A stretch of 64,000 nt of DNA from Lysobacter sp. S4-A87 (GCF_022637455.1 NZ_CP093341.1:1798001-1862000); one strand, 5' to 3'; positions 1 to 9,362 are shown, counted from the first letter of the stretch. Numbers and translations are program-made. Notes: generated by a model from the letters alone, not told the origin.

Positions 1-1
1 C

Positions 2-487
2 AACGAACGTGACCAGCGCCGGCGCTGGCCGCTCGACCTGCAGGTCGCCGGACCGCTGGCACCGCTGCAGGCACGCCTGCAGGCGCAGGGCTGGCGCGTG
101 CAGCCGCAGGCCACCTGGGTCGATACCGTCGGCCTGCTCGACGACGACAAGCCGACGCAGCGACAGCCGGTGTTGCCGGCAACGCTGGACGCCCAGGCCG
201 AAGCGCTGCTGATGCTGCGCGACGGCCCGCGCAAGGACGAGCAGTACGCGTTGCGCCTGTGGCCGGCGCCGGTGCTGCTCGACGACGGCACGCCGCTGTG
301 GCTGGGCAGCACGCAGACCCTGCACCTGACCAAGCCCTTGGGCGCTGCCTCGCTGTGGCTGCCGGCCACGGACGACGGCCGCGCGCATGCGCTGGTCGGC
401 GAGGCGCTCGAGGGCCTGGCATCGCGGCAGTCGCAGCACCCGCAGGGGTCGACGCTGGTGTTGCGGGTGAAGACCGGCGGCAAGTAG
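2..487 (+). CDS. LssY C-terminal-domain-like protein, 5' truncated by the window edge
   Basis: Open from the first bases in the frame that stops at 485-487, leaving about 161 C-terminal residues. The visible part has a 'W-P-L-D-L-Q-V-A-G-P-L' stretch, a 'LQAQGW' helix end, 'LRLWPAPVLLDDGTPLWLG' and a final 'LVLRVKTGGK'. This pattern fits the LssY C-terminal domain, which is often fused to DedA or PAP2 membrane modules; the function of this domain is not known. The N-terminal part, including any membrane segments, lies outside the window. It converges on the minus-strand Lon-domain gene 14 bp downstream. The family call comes from memory of the domain pattern and is moderate. Confidence 0.55.
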   Translation, partial: NERDQRRRWPLDLQVAGPLAPLQARLQAQGWRVQPQATWVDTVGLLDDDKPTQRQPVLPATLDAQAEALLMLRDGPRKDEQYALRLWPAPVLLDDGTPLWLGSTQTLHLTKPLGAASLWLPATDDGRAHALVGEALEGLASRQSQHPQGSTLVLRVKTGGK

Positions 488-501
488 CCGCGCAGCGCTC
501 G

Positions 502-1092
502 TCAGGGCAGCAGCGCCAGCAAGCGTTCCAGCCGCAGGTGCGGGTCGTCGAGCTGGAGCAGTGCCTGGCGCTGCGTGTGTTCCAGCGGCAGCAGCTCGGC
601 CAGGCGCCAGCCGACCCAGGCCGCGTCGTCGAACAAAGCCTGCGGCGCCTTGGCATGCTCGCCGCCGACCTGGTCGATGATCTGCTGCAACAGGGTCGAC
701 AGCAGGCCGTGCTCGGGCCGGACCACGTCGTCGGGATCGGGGTCGCACCAGCTGACGTCGGCCACCTGCAGGCCGTTGTCGCGGACACGGACGCGCTGCG
801 CATGGAAGCGGCGCGCGCCGCGCACGCGCAGGGTCAGCAGGCCGTCATCGCCGCGACCGAAGTCCTCGATCACCGCTTCGGTGCCGAACGCCGCCGCCGT
901 GGCCGGCGCACCGGCCTCTTCGCCGTGCATGATCAGGCAGATGCCGAAGCCCTTGCCTTTGCGGCCGCAGTCGCTGATCAGGTCCAGGTAGCGCGGCTCG
1001 AACACGCGCAATCCGATCGCGGCACCGGGCAGGAGCACCGCGTGCAGCGGGAACAATCCCAGGGACTGGGTCGGTGTGTCGTCTGCCGGCAT
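502..1092 (-). CDS. LON peptidase substrate-binding (N-terminal-like) domain protein
   Basis: A 196-residue protein beginning MPADDTPTQSLGLFPLHAVLLPG. The 'LGLFPLHAVLLPGAAIGLRVFEPRYLDLI' region, with the FEPRY signature, is typical of stand-alone Lon N-terminal (LAN) domain proteins, which lack the AAA+ and protease parts of Lon. The reading frame stays open upstream to 1254, but that part is low-complexity and lies antisense to a dispersed repeat and the end of mpl, so the ATG at 1092 is preferred. It is the last gene of a co-directional adk-mpl-LON group and may be co-transcribed, separated from mpl by 79 bp that contain a hairpin repeat. Its role is unknown; a substrate-recognition or scaffolding role is only inferred. 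Confidence 0.85.
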   Translation of the reverse strand: MPADDTPTQSLGLFPLHAVLLPGAAIGLRVFEPRYLDLISDCGRKGKGFGICLIMHGEEAGAPATAAAFGTEAVIEDFGRGDDGLLTLRVRGARRFHAQRVRVRDNGLQVADVSWCDPDPDDVVRPEHGLLSTLLQQIIDQVGGEHAKAPQALFDDAAWVGWRLAELLPLEHTQRQALLQLDDPHLRLERLLALLP

Positions 1093-1145
1093 CGGGGCCA
1101 GTTTAGGACGAATTGCAGGCGCGGTGGCTGCAGCTGGTGCGGGAT

Positions 1146-1175
1146 ACCCGGGTGCGCTTCGCTTACCCGGGCTAC
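1146..1175 (-). repeat. Dispersed REP-like element, family A, copy 1
   Basis: Read on the minus strand it starts GTAGCCCGGGTAAGCG, then AGCGCACCCGGG. The outer CCCGGGT/ACCCGGG arms form a hairpin. The TAG of its first GTAG is the stop codon of mpl. Other copies are at 18038, 46392 and 57651. Confidence 0.85.
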
Positions 1176-2605
1176 GCGGGCGACAGTGCGGCGAGGAAGC
1201 GGCGCGGTGCGCCGTCGAAGCCGCCGTTGGACATGAACACGACGTGGTCGCCATTGCGCGCGTGTTCGCGCAGCACTGCGATCAGCGCGTCGGCATCAGG
1301 CACTGCGATGCCTTCGCCACGCAATGCTGAAACGACCCGGGTGGCATCCCAGGCCAGTTCCGGCCGGTGCAGGAACACCACCGTGTCGGCGAGGTCCAGC
1401 GACGGCGCCAGGGCTTCGGCGTGGGCGCCCAGGCGCATCGAATTGCTGCGCGGTTCCATGGCGACGACGATGCGTGCGGGACCGACCTTGGCACGCAAAC
1501 CGGCGAGCGTGGTCGCGATCGCGGTGGGATGGTGGGCAAAGTCGTCGTAGATGGTGACGCCCTGCGCCTGGCCGATGACTTCCAGGCGCCGCTTGACGCT
1601 GCGGAACTGCGCAAGCGCCGGCAGCACCGATGCGACCTCGACGCCGACGGCCTGTGCCGTGGCCAGCGCGGCAAGGGCATTCATCACGTTGTGGCGGCCG
1701 AGCAGCGGCCAGCGGACTTCGCCGACTTCGACGCCGTCGTGGACGACGGCAAAGACGCTGCCATCCTCTTCGATCATGCGCGCGGTCCAGTTGAAGCTGG
1801 CACTCGCAGCGGCGCGTTCGTCGGCGCGGTCGCCGTGGCCCTGCGGCTGCGCCGGTTGCGGCGCCAGGCTGGCATCGAGGCCGAAGGTCTCCACCGGCGT
1901 CCAGCAGCCCATCGCCAGCACTTCAGCGAGATGGCGGTCCTCGCCGTTGACGATCAGGCGACCACGCCGCGGCACGGTCCGCACCAGGTGGTGGAACTGG
2001 CGCTGGATCGCGGCGACATCGGGAAAGATGTCGGCGTGGTCGTACTCGAGGTTGTTGAGGATCGCCACCAGCGGACGGTAATGCACGAACTTGCTGCGCT
2101 TGTCGAAGAACGCGGTGTCGTATTCGTCGGCCTCGACCACGAACTCGCGGCCGCTGCCGACCCGCGCCGACACGCCGAAGTCCTCGGCGACGCCACCGAT
2201 CAGGAAGCCCGGCTCGCGCCCGGCCGCCTGCAGCAGGTAGGTCAGGATGGTGGTCGTGGTGGTCTTGCCGTGGGTGCCGGCGACGGCGAGCGTGTCGCGG
2301 CCCGGCAGCAGGTTCTCGCTGAGCCACTGCGCGCCGGAAGTGTAGCTGCGGCCGTCATCGAGGACCTGCTCGACGGCGGCATTGCCGCGCGAGAGCGCGT
2401 TGCCGACGACGATCTGGTCGCAGTCGGCGGCGATGTGCTGCGGCTGGTAACCCTGCTTGAGCGCGATGCCGAGCTGTTCGAGCTGGGTCGACATCGGCGG
2501 ATAGACGGCCTGGTCGCTGCCTTCGACTTCGTGACCGAGTTCGCGTGCCAGTGCAGCGACGCCGCCCATGAAAGTGCCGGCAATGCCCAGAATATGAATC
2601 TTCAA
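1172..2605 (-). CDS. mpl: UDP-N-acetylmuramate:L-alanyl-gamma-D-glutamyl-meso-diaminopimelate ligase
   Basis: A 477-residue Mur-ligase-family enzyme of the cytoplasm that joins recycled murein tripeptide to UDP-MurNAc, feeding cell-wall fragments back into peptidoglycan synthesis. Visible signals are the N-terminal Rossmann start 'IHILGIAGTFMGG', the ATP loop 'GTHGKTTTT' at residues 110-118, 'EADEYDTAFFD', 'NNLEYDHADIF', and the C-terminal ligase domain with 'YDDFAHHPTAI'. The DDFAHHP motif and the MGG start separate Mpl from MurC. Length is close to the usual 450-480. The start codon is TTG (complement of 2603-2605) with an AGGA about 10 bases upstream. The stop TAG is supplied by a REP-like repeat. 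It lies between adk and the LON-domain gene, all on the minus strand. Confidence 0.95.
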   Translation of the reverse strand: MKIHILGIAGTFMGGVAALARELGHEVEGSDQAVYPPMSTQLEQLGIALKQGYQPQHIAADCDQIVVGNALSRGNAAVEQVLDDGRSYTSGAQWLSENLLPGRDTLAVAGTHGKTTTTTILTYLLQAAGREPGFLIGGVAEDFGVSARVGSGREFVVEADEYDTAFFDKRSKFVHYRPLVAILNNLEYDHADIFPDVAAIQRQFHHLVRTVPRRGRLIVNGEDRHLAEVLAMGCWTPVETFGLDASLAPQPAQPQGHGDRADERAAASASFNWTARMIEEDGSVFAVVHDGVEVGEVRWPLLGRHNVMNALAALATAQAVGVEVASVLPALAQFRSVKRRLEVIGQAQGVTIYDDFAHHPTAIATTLAGLRAKVGPARIVVAMEPRSNSMRLGAHAEALAPSLDLADTVVFLHRPELAWDATRVVSALRGEGIAVPDADALIAVLREHARNGDHVVFMSNGGFDGAPRRFLAALSPA

Positions 2606-2668
2606 GATCAGTACGTCCTAAACGATCGCAGCACACCAATACGAAGAAGAAGCCGACAGCATGAGCTG

Positions 2669-2710
2669 CCCTCACCCCAACCCCTCTCCCGCTAGCGGGA
2701 GAGGGGCTCA
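2669..2710. repeat. Dispersed REP-like element, family B, copy 1
   Basis: Begins CCCTCACCCCAACCCC followed by a hairpin TCTCCCGC-TA-GCGGGAGA and GGGGCTCAAGC. It lies in the 110-bp gap between adk and mpl. The same unit recurs at 9514-9559 and 35018-35062, with a hairpin-only relative at 9279-9308. No gene lies here; the hairpin could trim or stabilise an adk-mpl transcript. Confidence 0.85.
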
Positions 2711-2715
2711 AGCGT

Positions 2716-3294
2716 TCAGCCCACTTCCTTGGCCGGCACCAGCGCTTCGATGATGCGGTTGAACACGTCATCCAGACCGCCCACGCCATCGACCACGGTC
2801 AGCTGGCCGTGCTGGCGGTAGAACTCGATCACCGGCGCGGTCTGGTCGTCGTAGACCTTCAGGCGGGTGCGCACCGATTCCGGGCTGTCGTCGGCGCGGC
2901 CTTCGGCCTTGGCGCGGCCGGCGATGCGCTCGACCAGCAGGTCGGTCGGCACGTCCAGCTGCACGGCGTAGTCCATCGGCTGGCGGATGCGGGTCAGCAG
3001 CTTGTCCAGCGCATCGGCCTGGGCCAGGTTGCGCGGGTAGCCGTCGAGGATGAAGCCGCCCTGGGTGTCGGGACGCGAGAAGCGGTCCTCGAGCATGCCC
3101 AGCAGGATGGCGTCGCTCACCAGGTTGCCCGAAGCCATGACTTCCTTGGCTTCAAGGCCCAGCTTGGAGCCGGCGGCGACTTCGGCGCGAAGCAGGTCGC
3201 CGGTGGAAATGTGCGGCACCTGCAGATGCTCCTTGAGGCGCGCGGCCTGCGTGCCCTTGCCGGAACCGGGCGCGCCCAGAAGTACCAATCGCAT
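2716..3294 (-). CDS. adk: Adenylate kinase
   Basis: A 192-residue cytosolic enzyme catalysing ATP + AMP = 2 ADP. The P-loop GAPGSGKGT is at residues 7-15, followed by the AMP-binding 'HISTGDLLR', 'GFILDGYPRN' and 'RLKVYDDQTAPVIEFY'. The lid region is short, with no four-cysteine zinc knuckle, so this is the short form common in xanthomonads. An in-frame GTG at 3303 would add three residues, but AGGAG sits 8 bases before the ATG at 3294 and overlaps that GTG, so 3294 is the start. It is divergent from the PPi-phosphofructokinase gene (189 bp between starts) and upstream of mpl on the same strand. Confidence 0.97.
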   Translation of the reverse strand: MRLVLLGAPGSGKGTQAARLKEHLQVPHISTGDLLRAEVAAGSKLGLEAKEVMASGNLVSDAILLGMLEDRFSRPDTQGGFILDGYPRNLAQADALDKLLTRIRQPMDYAVQLDVPTDLLVERIAGRAKAEGRADDSPESVRTRLKVYDDQTAPVIEFYRQHGQLTVVDGVGGLDDVFNRIIEALVPAKEVG

Positions 3295-3483
3295 CAAAAT
3301 CACTCCTAGAACGGGAAAATTTCTTCGTGGCCCGTCGTGGTCCGCCGCGGCGCTGGCGACCCGGCCTTCGGGCGACTGCCCGCGGCGGCGCTACACTCGC
3401 TCACGACCCAGCCCCGCCAGGCAAATATTGCGGTCAGCTTACCGCATCCCGGCCTGGTCCTGCCCCACACCCCAGGAATGGAC

Positions 3484-4740
3484 ATGCCCTCCGGAACCCT
3501 GCTTTACGCGCAATCTGGCGGTGTCACCGCTGTCATCAACGCCACGGCCGCCGGCGTCATCGAGACCGCCCGGGCCCGCAAGGTAAAAGTGCTGGCCGCC
3601 CGTAACGGCATACTCGGCGCCCTGCGCGAAGAGCTGATCGACACCTCCCGCGAGTCGGCGGCCTCGATCCGGGCCCTGGCCCACACCCCCGGCGGCGCCT
3701 TCGGCTCGTGCCGGGTCAAGCTCAAATCGCTGGAGCAGGACCGCGCCCGCTACGAGCGCCTGCTCGACGTATTCCGCGCCCACGACGTGCGCTGGTTCCT
3801 CTACAACGGCGGCAACGACTCGGCCGACACCGCGCTCAAGGTCTCGCAGCTGGCGGCCGAGTACGGCTACCCGCTGACCTGTGTCGGCGTGCCCAAGACG
3901 GTCGACAACGACCTGGCCGTCACCGACTGTTGCCCCGGCTTCGGCTCGGCCGCCAAGTACACCGCGGTGTCGGTGCGCGAATGCGCGCTCGATGTCGCGG
4001 CCATGGCCGACACCTCGACCAAGGTGTTCGTCTACGAGGCCATGGGACGACACGCTGGCTGGCTGGCGGCCGCGGCCGGACTGGCCGGGCAAGGCGCCGA
4101 CGGCGCACCGCACCTGATCCTGTTCCCCGAGCGTCCGTACAACGAAGCCGAGTTCTTCGCCAAGGTGAAGGCGACCGTCGAGCGGGTCGGCTATTGCGTG
4201 GTCGTCGCCAGCGAAGGCATCCAGACCGCCGACGGCCGCTTCGTCGCCGATGCCGGCGGCGGCAAGGACTCGTTCGGGCACACGCAGCTCGGCGGGGTCG
4301 CCTCGTTCCTCGCCGGCCGGGTCAAGGATTCGCTCGGCTACAAGGTGCACTGGGCACTGCCGGACTACCTGCAGCGGTCGGCGCGGCACCTGGCTTCGAA
4401 GACCGACCTCGAGCAGGCACAGGCGGTCGGGCGCAAGGCGGTGGAGTTCGCGCTCAAGGGCATGAACTCGGTGATGCCGGTGATCGTGCGCAGCAGCGAT
4501 TCTCCGTATCGCTGGAAGATCGAAGCGGCGCCGCTGTCGAAGGTCGCCAACCACGAGAAGAAGATGCCGGCGGGCTTCATCCGCAAGGATGGCTATGGCA
4601 TCACCGCCGCGGCACGACGCTACCTCGAACCGCTCATCCGCGGCGAAGCACCGCCGCCATACGGACGCGACGGCATCCCGAAGTACGTGGTGCTGAAGAA
4701 TGTCCCGGTGAGACAAAAACTGCCCACGTTTGCCGGCTGA
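3484..4740 (+). CDS. pfp: Pyrophosphate-dependent 6-phosphofructokinase
   Basis: A 418-residue glycolytic/gluconeogenic enzyme that reversibly phosphorylates fructose 6-phosphate using PPi. It starts MPSGTLLYAQSGGVTAVINA. The GGNDS motif at residues 109-113 has N-D where ATP-dependent enzymes have D-G. PKTVDND (137-143) carries the lysine typical of PPi users, and MGRHAGW (187-193) binds the sugar phosphate. Length matches the xanthomonad PPi-PFK. ATG 3484 is preferred because AGGA at 3473-3476 is 7 bases upstream; the ATG at 3478 is too close to it. The reading frame runs further upstream without family-like sequence. With hppA and ppa downstream it belongs to a local group of PPi enzymes. 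Confidence 0.93.
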   Translation: MPSGTLLYAQSGGVTAVINATAAGVIETARARKVKVLAARNGILGALREELIDTSRESAASIRALAHTPGGAFGSCRVKLKSLEQDRARYERLLDVFRAHDVRWFLYNGGNDSADTALKVSQLAAEYGYPLTCVGVPKTVDNDLAVTDCCPGFGSAAKYTAVSVRECALDVAAMADTSTKVFVYEAMGRHAGWLAAAAGLAGQGADGAPHLILFPERPYNEAEFFAKVKATVERVGYCVVVASEGIQTADGRFVADAGGGKDSFGHTQLGGVASFLAGRVKDSLGYKVHWALPDYLQRSARHLASKTDLEQAQAVGRKAVEFALKGMNSVMPVIVRSSDSPYRWKIEAAPLSKVANHEKKMPAGFIRKDGYGITAAARRYLEPLIRGEAPPPYGRDGIPKYVVLKNVPVRQKLPTFAG

Positions 4741-4929
4741 CGCCAACTGGGCAAATGTCTCAATTGCCAACCACGGATGGGTTGGTCAAGCTTCGACGGT
4801 CCCGGGGTAGCCGGGACTCCTCGGGGGGGAGGAAGTCGCTCCACAATGCAACCGCACGCTGGGGAAGCGTCCGGTTGCCGAGCTTTTCGATCTGCCCCTG
4901 AGACCACCACTCAACAGGGGATAGATGAG

Positions 4930-5664
4930 ATGAAGCAATACCTTTCGCGTGGCCCGCTGATGGCCGCGCTGATGCTGCTTGCGCTGACCGGCTGCGTGAG
5001 CATGCCCAAGCAGCAGGCCTACAACCGCGAGTCGCACACCAACATCAAGACCATCGCCGTGCTGGGAACGACTCAGGCGCGACCGACGGTGTTCATGCTC
5101 AACCATCCCGGCGCGAGCTTCGGCCTCATCGGTGGCCTGATCGCCGCCAGCGACCAGGCGAGCAAGCAGAAGAAGTTCGACGCGATCGTCGCCGAGACCG
5201 GCTTCGAGCCGCTGGGTTACTTCAAGGAACAGCTGACCACGCGCATGTCGGAGCGTGGCTACACGCTGGTGTGGCCGCAGGCGCAGGTTGAAACGGCGAA
5301 GGTCGAGCGCGGCTCGTTCGGTCTGCGCAAGGCCTACACCGCCGCGCAGGGCGCCGATGCGCAGCTGGACATCAACTTCGGCTTCGTCGGTTACGCCGCC
5401 GCAGGCGCCACCGACGATTCGCCGTACCGCCCGACCGTCACGGTCGGCGCGCGCCTGGTGAGTGCCGATGGCCAGCAGAACTACTTCACCGACTTCTTCG
5501 CGTACAACAACGTCTTCAACCTCGGCAACGCCGTGGCGGTGAATGCCAACGCGGACTATGCCTATCCCGACTTCGACAACCTGCATGCAGCCGGTCCGAA
5601 GACGGTCGAGGGCCTGAAGACAGCCATCGATGCGATCGCCGCCGAAGTTGCGCGCCAGCTCTGA
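4930..5664 (+). CDS. Putative outer-membrane or periplasmic lipoprotein
   Basis: A 244-residue protein starting MKQYLSRGPLMAALMLLALTGC, a lipoprotein signal peptide with lipobox LTGC, so the mature protein begins at Cys22. The mature part has a glycine-rich hydrophobic stretch 'ASFGLIGGLIAASDQASKQKKF' and otherwise soluble alpha/beta-looking sequence; no catalytic motif is recognised. The start is supported by AGGGG about 10 bases upstream. The next lipoprotein gene follows after 10 bases, so the two are probably one transcript ending at the hairpin at 6382. Function unknown; surface or periplasmic assembly roles are possible but only a guess. Confidence 0.8.
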   Translation: MKQYLSRGPLMAALMLLALTGCVSMPKQQAYNRESHTNIKTIAVLGTTQARPTVFMLNHPGASFGLIGGLIAASDQASKQKKFDAIVAETGFEPLGYFKEQLTTRMSERGYTLVWPQAQVETAKVERGSFGLRKAYTAAQGADAQLDINFGFVGYAAAGATDDSPYRPTVTVGARLVSADGQQNYFTDFFAYNNVFNLGNAVAVNANADYAYPDFDNLHAAGPKTVEGLKTAIDAIAAEVARQL

Positions 5665-5674
5665 GGGCCGGGTC

Positions 5675-6328
5675 ATGCGGCCTTCTCTTAGCCTGCTGGC
5701 ACTGCTCGCGATTTCCACCCTCAGTGGCTGCTCCAGCGTCGCCTACAAGGCGGCGATGCCGGACGTGAGCAGCAACTGCGTCGACAGCCTGGGGGCCGTG
5801 CACAGCACTGCCCTGCGTTACCCGCCCGCGGGCGAGGACGCCGACACCACGTACCTGGAGTTCGCAACCGTCGCACGCTGCCATCGCACCGCCGAGGGCG
5901 TGGCGGTGCCGGTGGCGTTGTACCGGCTGGAAGGTGTCACGCCGCCGTCGGAAGTGAACGTCTCGGTGATGCTGTCACCGGGCGGCACCTTCGCCGCCGC
6001 GGTCGACGTGCTCGACAGCGATTTCCAGTCGCTGCGCCACTACGACTTCCGCCAGTTCGTCCGTCGCGGTTCGCAGTACTCGCTCAACGTGTTCCTCAAT
6101 CCGTCGGCACGGATGCCCGCCTACCTGCTGCTGACCCCGGACCGGGAACAGGTTGGAAAAGAGGACACGGCGATTGGCTCCGCAGCCAACACGATGGTGA
6201 TTCCCGCCGGGCCGGTGATGTTCATGTACAACAACGGCAGCGAGACCCGCAGCGTCCGACCGTTCCTGGAAGGCGGCAAGGTGCTCGTGACCGTGCGGCC
6301 GCAATCGACGGCGATCGCCGACGAGTGA
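5675..6328 (+). CDS. Putative lipoprotein
   Basis: A 217-residue protein starting MRPSLSLLALLAISTLSGC, with lipobox LSGC and the mature N-terminus at Cys19. Start at ATG 5675, ten bases after the stop of the preceding lipoprotein gene, with a GAGGG motif close upstream. The mature part looks like beta-rich globular sequence with no enzyme signature. Co-transcription with the upstream lipoprotein gene is likely, and a strong terminator follows. Not recognised as a named family. The pairing of two lipoproteins suggests a shared envelope job, but this is inference. Confidence 0.78.
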   Translation: MRPSLSLLALLAISTLSGCSSVAYKAAMPDVSSNCVDSLGAVHSTALRYPPAGEDADTTYLEFATVARCHRTAEGVAVPVALYRLEGVTPPSEVNVSVMLSPGGTFAAAVDVLDSDFQSLRHYDFRQFVRRGSQYSLNVFLNPSARMPAYLLLTPDREQVGKEDTAIGSAANTMVIPAGPVMFMYNNGSETRSVRPFLEGGKVLVTVRPQSTAIADE

Positions 6329-6381
6329 AGCCGGGCGATACCGGTCTGCTACACGACGTGCTACACAACCCTGCTACACAA

Positions 6382-6410
6382 CGAAGGCCGCATTGCGGCC
6401 TTCGTTTTTT
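6382..6410 (+). terminator. Rho-independent terminator of the two-lipoprotein operon
   Basis: Perfect 10-bp stem CGAAGGCCGC / GCGGCCTTCG with a 3-base loop ATT, followed by six T. Just upstream, three copies of a GCTACAC-type motif occur in tandem (6347-6380). Confidence 0.92.
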
Positions 6411-6434
6411 CCGCCGGCCGCGCCTTGGCGACCT

Positions 6435-6965
6435 CTACCGTGAGCAGGGCGTGCCTTCCACCGCCATCTGCGCAGCGAACATCGGCACCGGTGCCATCTG
6501 CCCCGACTTCGCCTGCTGGCGTGCCTCGTCGAGGTAGATGCGCGCCTTGCCCTGGGCGTCCAGCGCCGGCGTGGCGACATCGACCGGCTTGCGCCACACC
6601 CGCACCACCGCGAACTGCGTGCCGCAGGCGGCGCTGGGCACGCGGATCAGGTCGTTGAGCTTCCAGCCGCTCTTTTCCGATGGCTTGACCTTCGCCGCGT
6701 CGACGAAGCGCGCGCGCGGCTGGCAGGTCTCGCTGGTCCGCACCACGGCGAAGGCATAGGGATCGGCCGCCTGGCCGGTGAACATGCCCTCCAGGCGCGC
6801 GCACGCCTCCGGGATCTGGCGCAGCGTATGCACCGCGTTGAGCGCCTGTGGCCGGGCCGGCTCGCGGCTGATCTCGGGCTTGGGCTCCGACTTCGGGTTG
6901 GCCGCCAGCACCGCGTCCGGTGACAGGGCGAACATGGCGAACAGCAGGACGGGCAACAATCGCAT
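6435..6965 (-). CDS. Small exported protein of unknown function
   Basis: 176 residues beginning MRLLPVLLFAMFALSPDAVLA, a classical signal peptide with likely cleavage after AVLA. The mature protein starts with a charged, proline-rich linker (NPKSEPKPEISREPARP), then a compact domain with several cysteines ('IPEACARLEGMF', 'TSETCQPRARFVD', 'SAACGTQFAVVRVW') that may form disulphides in the periplasm. The upstream extension to 7049 lacks a signal peptide at its start, so ATG 6965 is chosen. It converges on the lipoprotein operon. No family recognised. Confidence 0.75.
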   Translation of the reverse strand: MRLLPVLLFAMFALSPDAVLAANPKSEPKPEISREPARPQALNAVHTLRQIPEACARLEGMFTGQAADPYAFAVVRTSETCQPRARFVDAAKVKPSEKSGWKLNDLIRVPSAACGTQFAVVRVWRKPVDVATPALDAQGKARIYLDEARQQAKSGQMAPVPMFAAQMAVEGTPCSR

Positions 6966-7229
6966 GGCAGGGTCGGCCCCTGTGGTGGCAGCCCTGAAGG
7001 CTGGCACGGTCGCGCTGAACGACGGATTCACGCCTGCGACCGGGATCACATCACCCGCGCCGCGCCGGCGTCGGGGCGTGCCCGCAAGGGTGCCGCGCAG
7101 GGTGCGGATCGCGCAGGGTCTGTGCGATAGTCGGACCGTTGCGGCGGCGGCCCCACGGCCCGTGCAGCACTACAACTCAATGTGATCGACTCGAAATTCC
7201 TGATGTATCCACTCTAAGGGGAGGGGTTC

Positions 7230-9260
7230 ATGCTGGAGCAGTACGGTTTGGCATTGGCGCTGGTATGCGCCGTCATCGCGATCCTTTACGGGGTCATTTC
7301 CGCGCGTTGGATCAACGCGCAGCCCGCCGGCAACGAACGAATGCAGCAGATCGCCGGCGCGATCCAGGAAGGCGCGCGCGCCTACCTCAATCGTCAATAC
7401 ACCACCATCGCCATCGCCGGCGCAGTGCTGTTCGTACTGGTCGGCATCTTCCTGAGCTGGCACACGGCGATCGGTTTCCTGATCGGCGCGGTGCTGTCGG
7501 GCGCCGCCGGTTACATCGGCATGAACGTCTCGGTCCGCGCCAACGTGCGCACCGCCGAGGCCGCGCGAAAGGGCATGGGCCCGGCGATGGACGTCGCGTT
7601 CCGCGGTGGCGCCATCACCGGCATGCTGGTGGTCGGACTGGGCCTGCTCGGCGTGGCCGGCTACTACGTCGTGCTGACCCGCTACCTGGGCGTCACCGGC
7701 GAAGCGGCACTGCATGCGCTGGTCGGCCTGGCGTTCGGCTCGTCGCTGATCTCGATCTTCGCGCGACTGGGCGGCGGCATCTTCACCAAGGGCGCCGACG
7801 TCGGTGCCGACCTGGTGGGCAAGGTCGAAGCCGGCATTCCCGAGGACGACCCGCGCAATCCGGCGGTGATCGCCGACAACGTCGGTGACAACGTCGGCGA
7901 CTGCGCCGGCATGGCTGCCGACCTGTTCGAAACCTATGCGGTTACCGTCATCGCGACCATGCTGCTGGGCGGCCTGATGGCGGCCGACGCCGGGCGCAAC
8001 GCGGTGCTGTATCCGCTGGTGCTGGGCGGCGTGTCGATCATCGCCTCGATCATCGGCGCGTTCTTCGTCAAGGTGAAGGAAGGCGGCTCGATCATGGGCG
8101 CGCTGTATCGCGGCGTCATCGTTTCGGCAGTGCTGGCGGCGATCGCGTTCTACCCGATCACCACCCAGCTGATGGGCGACAACAGCCACGGTGCGATGAA
8201 CCTGTACGGGTGCGCGCTGATCGGGCTGGTGCTGACCGGCGCGATCGTGTGGATCACCGAGTACTACACCGGCACGCAGTACGGTCCGGTGCGCCACATT
8301 GCGGCCGCCTCCACCACCGGTCACGGCACCAACATCATCGCCGGCCTGGGCGTGTCGATGAAGTCGACCGCGCTGCCGGTGATCGCGGTGTGCGCGGCGA
8401 TCTGGGGTGCATTCGACCTGGCCGGCCTGTACGGCATCGCGATCGCAGCAACGGCGATGCTGTCGATGGCCGGCATGATCGTCGCGCTCGACGCCTACGG
8501 CCCGATCACCGACAACGCCGGCGGCATCGCCGAGATGGCGGAGCTGCCGCCGGAGGTGCGCAACGTCACCGATCCGCTCGATGCGGTCGGCAACACCACC
8601 AAGGCGGTGACCAAGGGTTATGCGATCGGTTCGGCGGCGCTGGCGGCGCTGGTGTTGTTCGCCGACTACACGCACAACCTGTCGGCGAACAACGCTGGTG
8701 CGACTTACGTCTTCGATCTGTCCGACCATCGGGTGATCATCGGCCTGTTGATCGGCGGCCTGATCCCTTACCTGTTCGGAGCGATGGCGATGGAGGCGGT
8801 CGGCCGCGCCGCCGGTGCGGTGGTGGAGGAAGTGCGCCGCCAGTTCCGCCAGATCCCCGGGATCCTGGAGGGCACGGGCAAGCCGGAGTACGACAAGGCC
8901 GTCGACATGCTGACCAAGTCGGCGATCAAGGAAATGATCGTGCCGTCGTTGCTGCCGGTGGCAGTACCTATCGTGGTGGGCCTGTTGCTGGGACCGGAGG
9001 CGCTGGGCGGTCTGCTGATCGGCACGATCGTGACCGGTCTGTTCGTTGCCATCTCGATGACCACCGGCGGTGGTGCCTGGGACAACGCCAAGAAGTACAT
9101 CGAAGATGGGCATCACGGTGGCAAAGGCTCCGACGCGCACAAGGCAGCGGTCACCGGCGACACCGTCGGCGATCCGTACAAGGACACCGCTGGCCCGGCG
9201 ATCAATCCGCTGATCAAGATCATCAACATCGTCGCGCTGCTGATGGTGCCGTTGCTGTAG
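7230..9260 (+). CDS. hppA: Proton-translocating membrane pyrophosphatase, K+-independent type
   Basis: 676 residues with about 16 predicted transmembrane helices. It hydrolyses PPi and pumps protons across the inner membrane. Diagnostic motifs are '[20 protein letters not shown]', the first acidic motif, and '[19 protein letters not shown]'. The segment '[18 protein letters not shown]' has lysine where K+-dependent enzymes have alanine (GNTTAA), so it should be the K+-independent class. The C-terminal acidic motif '[21 protein letters not shown]' is intact. A strong SD (AAGGGGAGGGG) precedes ATG 7230. A terminator follows at 9312. The soluble pyrophosphatase ppa is next on the same strand, so the cell carries both energy-conserving and energy-wasting PPi hydrolases side by side. 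Confidence 0.97.
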   Translation: MLEQYGLALALVCAVIAILYGVISARWINAQPAGNERMQQIAGAIQEGARAYLNRQYTTIAIAGAVLFVLVGIFLSWHTAIGFLIGAVLSGAAGYIGMNVSVRANVRTAEAARKGMGPAMDVAFRGGAITGMLVVGLGLLGVAGYYVVLTRYLGVTGEAALHALVGLAFGSSLISIFARLGGGIFTKGADVGADLVGKVEAGIPEDDPRNPAVIADNVGDNVGDCAGMAADLFETYAVTVIATMLLGGLMAADAGRNAVLYPLVLGGVSIIASIIGAFFVKVKEGGSIMGALYRGVIVSAVLAAIAFYPITTQLMGDNSHGAMNLYGCALIGLVLTGAIVWITEYYTGTQYGPVRHIAAASTTGHGTNIIAGLGVSMKSTALPVIAVCAAIWGAFDLAGLYGIAIAATAMLSMAGMIVALDAYGPITDNAGGIAEMAELPPEVRNVTDPLDAVGNTTKAVTKGYAIGSAALAALVLFADYTHNLSANNAGATYVFDLSDHRVIIGLLIGGLIPYLFGAMAMEAVGRAAGAVVEEVRRQFRQIPGILEGTGKPEYDKAVDMLTKSAIKEMIVPSLLPVAVPIVVGLLLGPEALGGLLIGTIVTGLFVAISMTTGGGAWDNAKKYIEDGHHGGKGSDAHKAAVTGDTVGDPYKDTAGPAINPLIKIINIVALLMVPLL

Positions 9261-9278
9261 CCACGCCGAGTTGGACTG

Positions 9279-9308
9279 AACCGCTCTCCCGCTCGCGGGA
9301 GAGCGGTT
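9279..9308. repeat. Perfect 14-bp hairpin related to REP family B
   Basis: AACCGCTCTCCCGC-TC-GCGGGAGAGCGGTT directly after hppA. It shares the CTCTCCCGC core of the family B elements but not their CCCTCACCCC flank. Confidence 0.8.
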
Positions 9309-9311
9309 GGC

Positions 9312-9343
9312 AAACGGACCGCTCTGCGGTCCGTTTTCTTTTT
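9312..9343 (+). terminator. Rho-independent terminator after hppA
   Basis: Stem AACGGACCGC / GCGGTCCGTT, loop TCT, then a T-rich tail TTCTTTTT. It lies 4 bases after the preceding hairpin repeat. Confidence 0.9.
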
Positions 9344-9362
9344 CGGGAATGCCATTGCCGGA

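Noticed and set aside
4777..4929. Upstream extension of the first lipoprotein frame
   Set aside because: It would bury the signal peptide; the lipobox is at the right distance only from ATG 4930.
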